From: Profundibacter amoris
GTDB lineage: Bacteria > Pseudomonadota > Alphaproteobacteria > Rhodobacterales > Rhodobacteraceae
Direction of reading: 5' to 3'
Length of the DNA: 64,000 nt
Assembly: GCF_003544895.1 (NCBI RefSeq)
Contig: NZ_CP032125.1
Location: 2,742,001 to 2,806,000 of the forward strand
The notes beneath the pieces were generated by a model. It searched no databases and was not told the DNA's origin. It worked only from the letters and a program-made list of their open reading frames with translations. A program made the translations under genes and the position numbers. Within the stretch, counting starts at the first letter, position 1, and each line of letters begins with the position of its first letter. This document shows, in pieces, positions 46,041-55,155 of the stretch.

Positions 46041-46080
46041 GCATGTCGCACCAGACTGAATTCAATTTGGCGCGACATGC
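46041..46080. repeat. 40-bp palindrome (intact copy of the 27494 repeat)
   Basis: GCATGTCGC at 46041-46049 mirrors GCGACATGC at 46072-46080, with CCA/TGG inside and the perfect centre TGAATTCA (46057-46064). It lies 14 bases after the Nudix stop and near the 3' end of the convergent outer-membrane gene. The left half and right terminus recur at 27494-27601. Confidence 0.8.
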
Positions 46081-46106
46081 TTTAGTGCACATTATTACAA
46101 AAGATG

Positions 46107-46688
46107 CTAGAATTTCCAGCCGGTGCGCAACTGAACGGCCTGTATCATTGTATCTTGCGTGTTGCCGGTAAAGGTAGTGCCGGACAGGTCGCGCACGATA
46201 TACTCGGCGCCGACAAAGAAACGCTCCCCAAGCTTTACATCCATCCCGATACCATAGTTTGCACCGGTCGCGTTGTGTTTTTGCCCAGCAGCAAATTCAA
46301 ACTCGCCTTTGCTATAGCCCACAAAGCCGTAAAAAAGGGTATTATCCACCGCCATGCCTGCGCGCGCCTTCAAATCCATAAAGTAATTGAATTTTTCGTT
46401 TGGAAATCCGATCGGGCCATGGCCATCGGCATCCGAATACGAAATTTCACCACCGTATACGATCCTGTTCCGCTGGATGTTATAGCCCGCATACAGGCCA
46501 TAACTGCTGCCGCTTTCAAGTGAGCCATAGTCAGTACCCGGGGTATAAGCCATATCGCCCCCAACCTTGGAACCATAGGTTACACCCGTATAAAACCCGC
46601 TCCAGTCGGTATTTGTTTCCTGGGCAGAGGCAGCCGTGGCAAAGCACAATGTGGCCATTGAGGCAAACAGTATATTCGTATTTTTCAT
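46107..46688 (-). CDS. Outer-membrane beta-barrel protein (Omp25/porin-like)
   Basis: 193 residues with a Sec signal peptide ending A-S-A-Q. The mature part alternates polar and hydrophobic residues in about eight strands (W-S-G-F-Y-T-G-V-T-Y-G, Y-G-L-Y-A-G-Y-N, Y-G-G-E-I-S-Y, F-V-G-A-E-Y-I-V-R-D-L) and ends in a C-terminal aromatic strand L-R-T-G-W-K-F, the BAM signal. AGGGAA precedes the ATG. Small 8-stranded barrels of this kind give envelope stability; a transport role is not needed. Confidence 0.88.
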   Translation of the reverse strand: MKNTNILFASMATLCFATAASAQETNTDWSGFYTGVTYGSKVGGDMAYTPGTDYGSLESGSSYGLYAGYNIQRNRIVYGGEISYSDADGHGPIGFPNEKFNYFMDLKARAGMAVDNTLFYGFVGYSKGEFEFAAGQKHNATGANYGIGMDVKLGERFFVGAEYIVRDLSGTTFTGNTQDTMIQAVQLRTGWKF

Positions 46689-46968
46689 TTCAATTCCCTA
46701 ATGATTGTATTTGATCAAATTCACGCTAAAATTTTCAATAGTTAAATGGCTCGGGAAATATCCAGGGTTTCGTAGGAAAAATGAAGGGATTTTATTTTTT
46801 TCCCGGCGCTGCGCCCTTCTGGCAACACTGTATTGCAAATTTTTCACCTATGGGTTTAAGCACAAACGGCGTATATTGCCCCTGAAAATAGAAACAAAAC
46901 GCTATATGTCATTGATTTCAGGCCGCAAATGGTTACTTTTGATCTGCACGATACAAAAGGCCAGGACA

Positions 46969-47406
46969 ATGATCCGCTATTCGCTAAAATGCGAGAATGA
47001 CCACAGGTTCGAAAGCTGGTTCCAGTCGGGACCGGCCTTTGACAAGCTGTATGCCGCCAGAATGGTCGCCTGCCCGACCTGCGCCAGCACATCGGTGGAA
47101 AAGGCCATCATGGCCCCGCGCGTGCGCACCGCCCGCAAGGCCGCACAGACACCGCAACCGGACGCGCCCCTGACCACCCCGCAAAACGATACGGAACGCG
47201 CCATTGCCGAACTGAAATCACAGGTCGAGGCGAATTCGGAATACGTCGGCATGGAATTCGCAACCCAGGCCCGCGCCATCCACGATGGCGACGCCCCCGA
47301 ACGCCCGATCTATGGCGAGGCCGCGCCGGAAGAGGCCAAAAAGCTGTTGGAAGACGGCGTACCCGTGGCCCCCCTGCCCTTCACCCCCAGCCGCAAAACG
47401 AATTAG
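46969..47406 (+). CDS. DUF1178 family protein
   Basis: 145 residues. The N-terminus is M-I-R-Y-S-L-K-C-E-N-D-H-R-F-E-S-W-F-Q-S, with a rubredoxin-like pair C...C-P-T-C near residues 8 and 35-38 that may bind zinc. The centre is charged and disordered; the C-terminus E-F-A-T-Q-A-R-A-I-H-x-G-D-A...R-P-I-Y-G is the conserved end of DUF1178. AGGACA lies upstream of ATG 46969; the longer reading has no family likeness. Function unknown. Confidence 0.88.
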   Translation: MIRYSLKCENDHRFESWFQSGPAFDKLYAARMVACPTCASTSVEKAIMAPRVRTARKAAQTPQPDAPLTTPQNDTERAIAELKSQVEANSEYVGMEFATQARAIHDGDAPERPIYGEAAPEEAKKLLEDGVPVAPLPFTPSRKTN

Positions 47407-47485
47407 CCTCTATTATCTGCCTAGAACAAATCCGGTTCGCGCGTTATAAAAAATAGTATTGTCTATGATGGGATTAATATAGCGG

Positions 47486-48277
47486 ATGGAATTGGTCTTT
47501 CAGACACGGTTTTCTTTTTTCGGGGCCTCGGGCTGGCGTTCCCAAACAAGTCAAAGCAAAGAACTGCTGTTTTCCCCGGCACGCCTGAGAAATCGGCTTG
47601 AACTATTTGAAAAAATTGCGCTGGCAAGTCTGAAGGACCAAACGGATCAGGATTTCAAACTGGCCATTCTGTCCTCGAAATATATGCCCAACCGGTTCAA
47701 AAACCGGCTAACCGAATTATGCAATGACACGATCGGGGCAGACAAATGCGACATCTGGTTTTCCGGCCCACGGAAAGCGGGCCGGTTGTTGCGTAAATTC
47801 ATGTGTGAAAAATATCCGGATGATCCTGTTATCGCGCAGGTGGTTCTGGATGATGATGACGGGGTCAGCTGTGATTTTGTCGATATATGCAAACGCGAAG
47901 CCCGCTATGCGTTTGATAATAATTATGACGATACAAACGCTGTTTACCTGACATTCCCGCGTGGCGTCAGCCTTGGACTCGAAAACCAAAAGGCGCAATG
48001 GCTATCCCCGCGCAACGCGTTTTTTACCAATCTTGGCCTGACACTGGTTGCCCCGCCCAGTTTCGAACGGCACCCGTTTCTGACCAGCCATCGCCAGATC
48101 GGCAGCCGGTTTTCCTCGCGACCGATATGCAGCCTGCGCCCGTTTTACGTCCGCACGGTTCACGAAGGGAATGACAGCGATGCAAAACACAACAAGATCG
48201 CCTATTTTGTTCCAGAAACCGATGACCCGGTATTCGATCACTTTCCATTTTTGCGTAATCATTTTCCAAAAGCATAG
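47486..48277 (+). CDS. Putative rhamnosyltransferase-like glycosyltransferase
   Basis: 263 residues. L-A-S-L-K-D-Q-T-D-Q-D-F-K-L-A-I-L-S-S near residue 45 and the V-V-L-D-D-D-D-G-V metal-binding segment near residue 130 mark the GT-A-type family called putative rhamnosyl transferase. Likely acts in polysaccharide synthesis. It stands alone, with an ATG at 47486 and no strong ribosome site, and is moderately AT-rich in its upstream region. Confidence 0.8.
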   Translation: MELVFQTRFSFFGASGWRSQTSQSKELLFSPARLRNRLELFEKIALASLKDQTDQDFKLAILSSKYMPNRFKNRLTELCNDTIGADKCDIWFSGPRKAGRLLRKFMCEKYPDDPVIAQVVLDDDDGVSCDFVDICKREARYAFDNNYDDTNAVYLTFPRGVSLGLENQKAQWLSPRNAFFTNLGLTLVAPPSFERHPFLTSHRQIGSRFSSRPICSLRPFYVRTVHEGNDSDAKHNKIAYFVPETDDPVFDHFPFLRNHFPKA

Positions 48278-48357
48278 AAATAAACCACAGCTCTTGCCCT
48301 GATTGCTTGCCCGCCGTAAACACCCCCTGAACAAAAGCAAAGTTGCAAAGGGCGGAT

Positions 48358-49596
48358 ATGCCGACACTTGTGATGAAATTCGGTGGCACTTCGGTGGCCA
48401 CGCTGGACCGGATACGCCGCGCCGCCAAACGGGTCGGTGTCGAGGTGGCCAAGGGCTATGACGTGATCGTCATCGTGTCGGCCATGTCGGGCAAAACCAA
48501 TGAACTGGTGGGCTGGGTCGAGGAAACCTCGCCGTTGTTTGACGCGCGGGAATATGATGCCGTGGTATCCTCGGGCGAAAATGTCACCGCCGGTCTGATG
48601 GCGCTGATATTGCAGGAAATGGATGTGCCCGCCCGCAGTTGGCAGGGCTGGCAAGTGCCGCTGAAAACCAATTCGGTGCATTCGGCCGCAAGGATCGAGG
48701 AAATCCCGACCGACAACATCAACGCCAAATTTGCCGAGGGCATGAAGGTGGCCGTAGTCGCCGGTTTTCAGGGCGTTAGCCCCGAGGGGCGCATCACCAC
48801 ACTGGGCCGTGGTGGCTCGGACACCACCGCCGTCGCCTTTGCCGCTGCTTTTGACGCCGAACGTTGCGATATCTACACCGACGTTGACGGCGTCTACACC
48901 ACCGATCCGCGGATCGAGGACAAGGCCCGCAAGCTGGACAAGATCGCGTTTGAGGAAATGCTGGAACTGGCGTCCCTTGGCGCCAAGGTTCTGCAAACCC
49001 GTTCGGTCGAACTGGCCATGCGGTTTGGCGTGCGCCTGCGGGTGCTCAGTTCATTCGAGGAACAATCAGATGACGCAGGCACATTGGTCTGCCCCGAGGA
49101 GGAAATCATGGAAAGCAATGTCGTTGCCGGAGTCGCCTATCAACGGGACGAGGCCAAGATGACCCTTATTTCGGTCGCCGACCGCCCCGGCATCGCCGCC
49201 GCCATCTTCGTGCCGCTGTCGGATGCTGGCGTGAATGTGGATATGATCGTGCAGAATATTTCCGAAGAAGGGCGCACGGATATGACGTTCTCCTGCCCCG
49301 TCGATCAGGTCGCCCGCGCCGAAAAGGCGATGGCCGAGGCCAAAGCCAGCGGCGAGATCAATTTCCACGATCTGCTGGCCGATACCGACGTGGCCAAGGT
49401 TTCGGTCGTTGGCATCGGTATGCGCAGCCACACCGGCGTTGCCGCCAAGATGTTCGAGGTTCTGTCGAACGAGGGCATCAACATCAAGGTGATCACAACC
49501 TCGGAAATCAAGATTTCCGTGCTGGTCGATCGTAAATACATGGAGCTGGCCGTGCAGGCGCTGCATGATGCGTTCGAACTGGACAAGGTTGGGTGA
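48358..49596 (+). CDS. lysC: Aspartate kinase LysC
   Basis: 412 residues. The kinase domain has V-M-K-F-G-G-T-S-V, the S-A-M-S-G-K-T-N-E-L loop, S-S-G-E-N-V and G-R-G-G-S-D-T-T-A; two C-terminal ACT domains (I-S-V-A-D-R-P-G-I-A...V-S-V-V-G-I-G-M-R-S) bind feedback amino acids. It phosphorylates aspartate at the head of lysine, threonine and methionine synthesis. AAAGGG precedes ATG 48358. It is 146 bases before ptsP. Confidence 0.96.
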   Translation: MPTLVMKFGGTSVATLDRIRRAAKRVGVEVAKGYDVIVIVSAMSGKTNELVGWVEETSPLFDAREYDAVVSSGENVTAGLMALILQEMDVPARSWQGWQVPLKTNSVHSAARIEEIPTDNINAKFAEGMKVAVVAGFQGVSPEGRITTLGRGGSDTTAVAFAAAFDAERCDIYTDVDGVYTTDPRIEDKARKLDKIAFEEMLELASLGAKVLQTRSVELAMRFGVRLRVLSSFEEQSDDAGTLVCPEEEIMESNVVAGVAYQRDEAKMTLISVADRPGIAAAIFVPLSDAGVNVDMIVQNISEEGRTDMTFSCPVDQVARAEKAMAEAKASGEINFHDLLADTDVAKVSVVGIGMRSHTGVAAKMFEVLSNEGINIKVITTSEIKISVLVDRKYMELAVQALHDAFELDKVG

Positions 49597-49742
49597 TTTG
49601 GCAGGGGTGACGAAATCACACGCCCCTTTCATCCCGTTTTCCGCACCGCGTTAACCGAAAACATATGGAACTTGCGCGCCCGACGCGGCATGATGTGTGC
49701 AAACTTGACACAACTGGTTGAATCACCCGAACGGGGGCGCGC

Positions 49743-51992
49743 ATGACTGACAGCACCAAAAGCAAAAGCCGCACCCTGCTGGGGCGCCTGCGTGAATCTC
49801 TTGCCGAAGAGGGCGAAGGCCAGGAACGGCTGGACCGGATCACCCAGATCATCGCGGAATCGATGGAATGCGAGGTGTGCTCGATCTACCTGTTTCGCGA
49901 CGATGAAACGCTGGAGCTGTGCGCCACCCAAGGCCTGAACCCCGAATCCGTGCACCAGACCCGTATGCGGCTGGGCGAAGGGCTGGTCGGGCGTGTGGCC
50001 AAAACCTCGCATGTGGTGAACACAGCGGATGCGCCTTCGTCGCGCGGATTCCGCTTTATGCCCGAAACCGGCGAGGAGGTATTTCCATCCTTTCTGGGTG
50101 TGCCAATCCAGCGGCTGGGCGAACGGCTGGGTGTGCTGGTGGTGCAATCGCGCGAGGCGCGCAAATTCACAGATGACGAGGTTTACGCACTGGAAGTCGT
50201 GGCGATGGTGGTGGCCGAGATGACCGAACTGGGCGCCTTTGTTGGCGAAGGCGCGGCCCTGTCGGCCCGTCACCAGCAACCGGTGCTGTTTCGCGGTGGC
50301 GTGGGGCAGGAAGGCGCGGGAATGGGGCATGTTTACCTGCATGAACCGCGCGTGGTTGTGACCAACCCGATTGCCGATGATCCCCATGCCGAACTGGCCC
50401 GCCTGCACGATGCTGTCGATATATTGCGCGTGTCGGTTGACGAAATGCTGGCCACAGCCGGCAACGGTAAGGGAACCGAGCACAAGGAACAGATGCAGGT
50501 TCTGGAAACCTACCGGATGTTTGCCAATTCCAAGGGCTGGATGCGCCGGATGGAAGAGGACATCGCACGCGGCCTGTCTGCCGAGGCGGCGGTAGAAAAG
50601 GAACAATCCGCCGCCCGCACCCGCATGGGGCAGGTGACGGATGCCTACCTGCGTGAACGGCTGCACGATCTGGACGATTTGTCGAACCGTTTGTTGCGAA
50701 TTCTGACTGGTCAGGGGAACAACACCGGTGCGGAAATGCCCGAATATCCGGTTCTGGTGGCCCGCAACATCGGACCGGCCGAATTGCTGGAATACGGGCG
50801 TAAACTGCGCGGGATTGTGCTCGAGGAAGGGTCGGTTGGCAGCCACGCCGCGATTGTCGCGCGGGCGCTGGCGATCCCGTTGGTGATCCACGCCGAACGC
50901 ATCACAACCGAAGCGCTGAATGGCGATCAGATCATGGTCGATGGCGATCAGGGTATCGTGCATTTGCGCCCTGATGACAATGTGGTCGAGGCCTTCAAAG
51001 ACAAAATCGCGATGCTGGCCAAAGAGCAGGAACGCTATGCTTCGATCCGCGACAAGCCCGCCGAAACGCTGGACGGCAAGGTCATCTCCCTGTCGATGAA
51101 CGCGGGGCTGATTGCCGATCTGCCGTCACTGGAAAGTTCCGGCGCCGAGGGGGTGGGCCTGTTTCGCACCGAGTTGCAATTCCTGATCCGCAACAAAATG
51201 CCTAAACGCGCCGAACTGGCCGCGCTATATACCCGCGTTATCAAAGCCGCCAAAGGTCAACGCGTGGTGTTTCGCACGCTTGATATCGGTTCGGACAAGG
51301 TGCTGCCCTATATGAAACCGCAGGACGAACCCAACCCCGCCCTTGGCTGGCGGGCCATCCGCGTAGGTCTGGACAAACCCGGCGTTATGCGGATGCAATT
51401 GCAAGCCTTGATCCGCGCCAGCAACGGCAAACCGATGACCATTATGTTCCCGTTCATCGCCCAGTTTGAAGAATACCGTGCCGCACGCAATCTATTGGAA
51501 CTGGAATTGAAGCGCGAGAAACGTCTGGGCCATCCTGTGCCCAAGGTCGAAGTCGGCGCCATGCTGGAAACCCCGTCACTGGCCTTTGCCCCGCGTAAAT
51601 TTTTCGAGGAGGTTGGGTTTATCTCGATTGGGGGCAATGATCTGAAGCAGTTTTTCTTTGCCGCCGATCGCGAAAATGAACGGGTCCGCAAACGTTACGA
51701 CACGCTGAATGTCAGCTTCCTGAGCCTGATCGAGCGCATTGTGGAGCGTTGTAATGAAACCGACACGCCGGTGTCCTTTTGTGGCGAAGACGCCGGCCGC
51801 CCGATCGAGGCGCTGTGTTTCGCCGCAATGGGCCTGCGCACCCTGTCGATGCGCCCCGCATCAATCGGGCCGGTCAAAAGCCTGCTGCGCCGCGCCAATC
51901 TGGATCAGGTCAAAGCCGTGATCGACGAAGCCCGCGCCCGTGGTGATCAATCTGTGCGCCCGGCGATCATGGGCTGGTTGCGCGGGCGATAG
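49743..51992 (+). CDS. ptsP: PTS-Ntr enzyme I (PtsP), GAF-domain phosphotransferase
   Basis: 749 residues. An N-terminal GAF domain (residues ~1-160; M-E-C-E-V-C-S-I-Y-L) is fused to enzyme I: the phosphohistidine is in S-V-G-S-H-A-A-I-V-A-R near residue 367, and the C-terminal PEP barrel includes G-I-G/G-A-E-G-V-G-L-F-R-T-E and S-I-G-G-N-D-L-K-Q. It starts the nitrogen phosphotransferase chain with NPr and EIIA-Ntr, sensing glutamine through GAF. The lysC-ptsP order is common in alphaproteobacteria. Confidence 0.95.
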   Translation: MTDSTKSKSRTLLGRLRESLAEEGEGQERLDRITQIIAESMECEVCSIYLFRDDETLELCATQGLNPESVHQTRMRLGEGLVGRVAKTSHVVNTADAPSSRGFRFMPETGEEVFPSFLGVPIQRLGERLGVLVVQSREARKFTDDEVYALEVVAMVVAEMTELGAFVGEGAALSARHQQPVLFRGGVGQEGAGMGHVYLHEPRVVVTNPIADDPHAELARLHDAVDILRVSVDEMLATAGNGKGTEHKEQMQVLETYRMFANSKGWMRRMEEDIARGLSAEAAVEKEQSAARTRMGQVTDAYLRERLHDLDDLSNRLLRILTGQGNNTGAEMPEYPVLVARNIGPAELLEYGRKLRGIVLEEGSVGSHAAIVARALAIPLVIHAERITTEALNGDQIMVDGDQGIVHLRPDDNVVEAFKDKIAMLAKEQERYASIRDKPAETLDGKVISLSMNAGLIADLPSLESSGAEGVGLFRTELQFLIRNKMPKRAELAALYTRVIKAAKGQRVVFRTLDIGSDKVLPYMKPQDEPNPALGWRAIRVGLDKPGVMRMQLQALIRASNGKPMTIMFPFIAQFEEYRAARNLLELELKREKRLGHPVPKVEVGAMLETPSLAFAPRKFFEEVGFISIGGNDLKQFFFAADRENERVRKRYDTLNVSFLSLIERIVERCNETDTPVSFCGEDAGRPIEALCFAAMGLRTLSMRPASIGPVKSLLRRANLDQVKAVIDEARARGDQSVRPAIMGWLRGR

Positions 51993-51997
51993 CAGGC

Positions 51998-53197
51998 ATG
52001 GAAAACACCATTATCCTTGTCACTGTCACGATCACAGCCACAATTCTGCTGTGGCCGCGGCTGGCCAATTCAACCGGCTGGCGGGCGATGATCACGCCGC
52101 TTGCCTCGATCATCGGCAGCGGCTTTCTGGTGCTGGGGCCGATCCTGAACGATTCCTTCGGCATGTTCGCCCCGTTGATGCTGTTGATCCTGTGCGGTGT
52201 CGCCTATCTGTTCGGCCACGCCATCCGCTTCAACATCGCCGAAATAAACAACGGCACCCCCCGCCCTTTTCTGGCAGAGCGGCTGGAAACAGCCTCAAGC
52301 TGGATGCTGTCCTTTGCCTATTTCATATCGGTTGCCTATTACCTGAACCTGCTGGGCGCCTTCGGTATGCGGCTGACCCCGTGGAACACCCCGTTAAACG
52401 CCCGTTTGCTGACCACCGCTGTGTTCCTGTTCATCCTGTTCACCGGCTGGACCCGCGGCTTCAGGGCGCTCGAGCGGCTCGAGGAATACAGCGTCGGCCT
52501 GAAACTGGCCATTATCGCCGGACTGCTGGTCGGCATGGGGTTCTATTTCACCAACCGCGCGGTTGAGGGTGCCCTGTTGTTGAATCCCCCCACGGTCACA
52601 GGCTGGCCCGCCCTGACGCTGGCCTTCGGGTTGCTGATCACGGTCCAGGGGTTTGAAACCTCGCGCTATCTGGGCGAAACCTATGACGCGAAAACCCGCA
52701 TCCGGTCGATGAAACAGGCGCAGTGGCTTTCGACGCTGATTTACATCGTCTATATCGTGCTGCTGTCCTATGTCTTTGCCCCGGGCACGATGAAACTGAC
52801 GGAAACCGCGATTATCGACATGATGGAAGTCGTCGCCGCTATCCTTCCGTTTCTGCTTATTGCAGCCGCTCTCGCCGCCCAGTTCAGCGCCGCAATAGCC
52901 GATACGTCCGGCGCGGGCGGGTTGGTCGAAGAACTGACCAGCCACCGTTTGAAACCGCGCGACGCCTATGCGGTTCTGGTCGCCGTGGGGCTGCTGCTGA
53001 CATGGGCAACCGATATCTTCCAGATCATCGCCTATGCCTCGCGCGCCTTTGCGCTTTACTACGGGCTGCAAGCCGCCATCGCCGCCGTCACAGCTGCCAA
53101 AACCCCGCGCCTGCACCGTGCCAAATGGTTCTACGGGGCACTGGCCATACTGGGCTTTGCCATCGCCATCTTCGGCCGCGCGGTCGAGGGGGGATAA
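51998..53197 (+). CDS. APC-superfamily-like membrane permease
   Basis: 399 residues with eleven or twelve hydrophobic helices. I-I-G-S-G-F-L-V-L-G-P near the start is like the G-S-G motif of helix 1 in amino-acid permeases. Q-G-F-E-T-S-R-Y-L-G-E fits the helix-6 region. It starts 5 bases after the ptsP stop, so it is probably cotranscribed. A hairpin follows its end. Substrate unknown; since the next gene group handles tryptophan, an amino-acid role is plausible but unproven. Confidence 0.72.
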   Translation: MENTIILVTVTITATILLWPRLANSTGWRAMITPLASIIGSGFLVLGPILNDSFGMFAPLMLLILCGVAYLFGHAIRFNIAEINNGTPRPFLAERLETASSWMLSFAYFISVAYYLNLLGAFGMRLTPWNTPLNARLLTTAVFLFILFTGWTRGFRALERLEEYSVGLKLAIIAGLLVGMGFYFTNRAVEGALLLNPPTVTGWPALTLAFGLLITVQGFETSRYLGETYDAKTRIRSMKQAQWLSTLIYIVYIVLLSYVFAPGTMKLTETAIIDMMEVVAAILPFLLIAAALAAQFSAAIADTSGAGGLVEELTSHRLKPRDAYAVLVAVGLLLTWATDIFQIIAYASRAFALYYGLQAAIAAVTAAKTPRLHRAKWFYGALAILGFAIAIFGRAVEGG

Positions 53198-53240
53198 CCC
53201 CTCCTTCTTCTTGCCAATAAATACCTGCGCCGCGGGCTCC

Positions 53241-53260
53241 CGCGCCCCGACAGGGGCGCG
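53241..53260. terminator. G+C-rich hairpin after the permease gene
   Basis: CGCGCCCC pairs with GGGGCGCG (8 bp, 4-base GACA loop), flanked by CCC/GGG. No T run follows, so it may be a processing or weak terminator signal. Confidence 0.5.
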
Positions 53261-53360
53261 CGGGGTGATGCGCGCCAGCGCAGCACAACCCCTTCCCAAA
53301 GCCAAACACAACAGATAGGTATTGCCGCAAAATACCTACATTCATTTCGGAGCCATCCCC

Positions 53361-54992
53361 ATGTCGGAAACCCTCGCCACCGCCCTTCTGCACGCCTTGA
53401 AATCCCGTGGAGCCAGGAACATCTTCGGCATTCCCGGCGATTTTGTCCTGCCGTTTTTCCGCGTGATCGAGGACAGCAATATCCTGCCATTCTATACCCT
53501 GTCCCACGAACCCAGCGTGGGCTATGCCGCCGATGCCTCGGCGCGGATCAGCTCAACCCTTGGCGTGGCCGTGATCACCTATGGCGCGGGGGCGTTGAAC
53601 ATGGTGAACGCCGTGGCGCAGGCCTATGCGGAAAAATCCCCGCTGGTGGTGATCTCCGGCGGACCGGGCAAGGGCGAAGGCGAACTGGGCCTTGGCCTGC
53701 ACCATCAGGTGAAAACCCTGAATTCCCAGCTGGAAATCTACAAGGAACTGACCTGCGACCAGACCGTGCTGAACAATCCGGCCACCGCCCCCGCCGACAT
53801 CGCCCGCGTTCTGGACAGCGCACAAAAACAGTCCCGCCCCGTCTATATCGAAATCCCGCGCGATCTGGTCGATGCGCCCTGCGGTCCCGTTCCGGCCTAT
53901 ACCCCCGACACCCCCGACATGGACGCCGCCCGCGCCTGTGCCACCGAAATCCTCACCCGCCTGAAATCTGCCAAATCCCCCGCCATCCTGATTGGCGTTG
54001 AATCGCGGCGCTACGGGCTGGAAAACAAGATCGGCAAGCTTTGCAAAACCCTCGGCATCCCAGTCGCCACCAGCTTCATGGGGCGCGGGCTGTTTGCCGA
54101 ACATGATCTGCCGCTGCTGGGCACCTATCTGGGCACCGCGGGCGACGAACATATCGCCCAAAGCATCGAGGGTGCGGATGCCCTGTTGATGCTGGGCGTG
54201 ATCACCAGCGACACCAATTTCGGCGTATCCGGCAAAAACATCGACATGCGCGGGGCCATTTCCGCCTTTGATAACGCCGTGGATTTTGCCCATTACAGTT
54301 ACCCGAACATCACACTGGAAACCCTGATCGACGCGATGGCAGAGATTGCCGAACCCATCGGCAAGGCCACGGGCAACCATAAACCGGCCTATTCCCGCGG
54401 CCTGCCTGATGATGACACGCCGTTGTCGCCGTCACATATCGCCACCGCTGTGAATGATCTGTTCGCCACGCATGGGCGGATGCCGATTGCGTCCGACATG
54501 GGCGACTGTTTCTTCACCGGTCTTGAAATCGAAAACACCGAATTCGCCGGTCCGGGCTATTACGCCTCGATGGGGCCGGGGGTGCCGGCGGGCATGGCGA
54601 TTGCGGCATCCGGCAAACGGCCGATCGTGCTGGTTGGCGACGGGGCCTTCCAGATGACCGGCTGGGAGCTGGGCAATTGCCGCAAATACGGCTGGGCACC
54701 GATTGTGATCCTGTTCAACAACAAAAGCTGGGAAATGCTGCGCACCTTCCAGCCCGGCCCCGGCTATCACGATCTGGACGATTGGCATTACGCCCAAATC
54801 GCGCCGCATCTGGGCGGCAAGGGGGTGCGGGTGCAAACCTGTGCCGAATTGAAACAGGCGCTCGAGGTGGCCCATGCCGACGACAGTTGCTTCCAGTTGA
54901 TCGAGGTGATGCTGGAGCGGGGCGATGTATCGGACACGCTGGCAGGTTTTGTCGATGCGGTGCGCAAAATGTCGGCGCTGGGGAATGAATAA
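53361..54992 (+). CDS. ThDP-dependent 2-oxoacid decarboxylase (indolepyruvate/phenylpyruvate type)
   Basis: 543 residues with Pyr, central and PP domains. The catalytic Glu is in S-H-E-P-S-V-G-Y-A-A-D, and the metal motif starts G-D-G-A-F-Q and ends F-N-N-K-S-W-E. The N-terminus (R-G-A-R-N-I-F-G-I-P-G-D-F) is like indolepyruvate/phosphonopyruvate decarboxylases. CGGAG precedes ATG 53361. Because tryptophanase follows 163 bases downstream on the same strand, an indolepyruvate or aromatic substrate is the leading guess. Confidence 0.78.
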   Translation: MSETLATALLHALKSRGARNIFGIPGDFVLPFFRVIEDSNILPFYTLSHEPSVGYAADASARISSTLGVAVITYGAGALNMVNAVAQAYAEKSPLVVISGGPGKGEGELGLGLHHQVKTLNSQLEIYKELTCDQTVLNNPATAPADIARVLDSAQKQSRPVYIEIPRDLVDAPCGPVPAYTPDTPDMDAARACATEILTRLKSAKSPAILIGVESRRYGLENKIGKLCKTLGIPVATSFMGRGLFAEHDLPLLGTYLGTAGDEHIAQSIEGADALLMLGVITSDTNFGVSGKNIDMRGAISAFDNAVDFAHYSYPNITLETLIDAMAEIAEPIGKATGNHKPAYSRGLPDDDTPLSPSHIATAVNDLFATHGRMPIASDMGDCFFTGLEIENTEFAGPGYYASMGPGVPAGMAIAASGKRPIVLVGDGAFQMTGWELGNCRKYGWAPIVILFNNKSWEMLRTFQPGPGYHDLDDWHYAQIAPHLGGKGVRVQTCAELKQALEVAHADDSCFQLIEVMLERGDVSDTLAGFVDAVRKMSALGNE

Positions 54993-55078
54993 CCCCGTTT
55001 TCCTCTTGACGAAGGCCCGCTAAAAATTCCACCTTCCTCGTGCAACCAATCGGGCGCTGAGCGCGGCACGCAATATGC

Positions 55079-55135
55079 GGCAACCGCGGCGCTGGCCCCT
55101 TTTGTGTTTCCGGTTGCCACAAATTTTCAGGGGCC
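55079..55135 (+). promoter_or_regulatory. Structured leader of tnaA with two competing stems
   Basis: Stem I pairs GGCAACCG (55079-55086) with CGGTTGCC (55111-55118). Stem II pairs GGCCCCT (55094-55100) with AGGGGCC (55129-55135) and TTTGTG (55101-55106) with CACAAA (55118-55123). The 3' arm of stem I and the inner stem II share position 55118, and the order of arms interleaves, so the two are exclusive or form a pseudoknot. It ends just before the tnaA ribosome site. Confidence 0.6.
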
Positions 55136-55155
55136 ATTTCCTAGGAGAGCCCTTG

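Noticed and set aside
49629-50963. 444-codon open frame antisense to ptsP
   Set aside because: Lies wholly opposite conserved GAF and enzyme I coding sequence, and its His/Gln/Arg-rich translation is typical of a shadow frame.
55075-55155. Trp-containing TnaC-like leader peptide
   Set aside because: The only candidate ATG (55075) is in frame with tnaA and has no separate stop, so it is an N-terminal extension reading, not a leader peptide.
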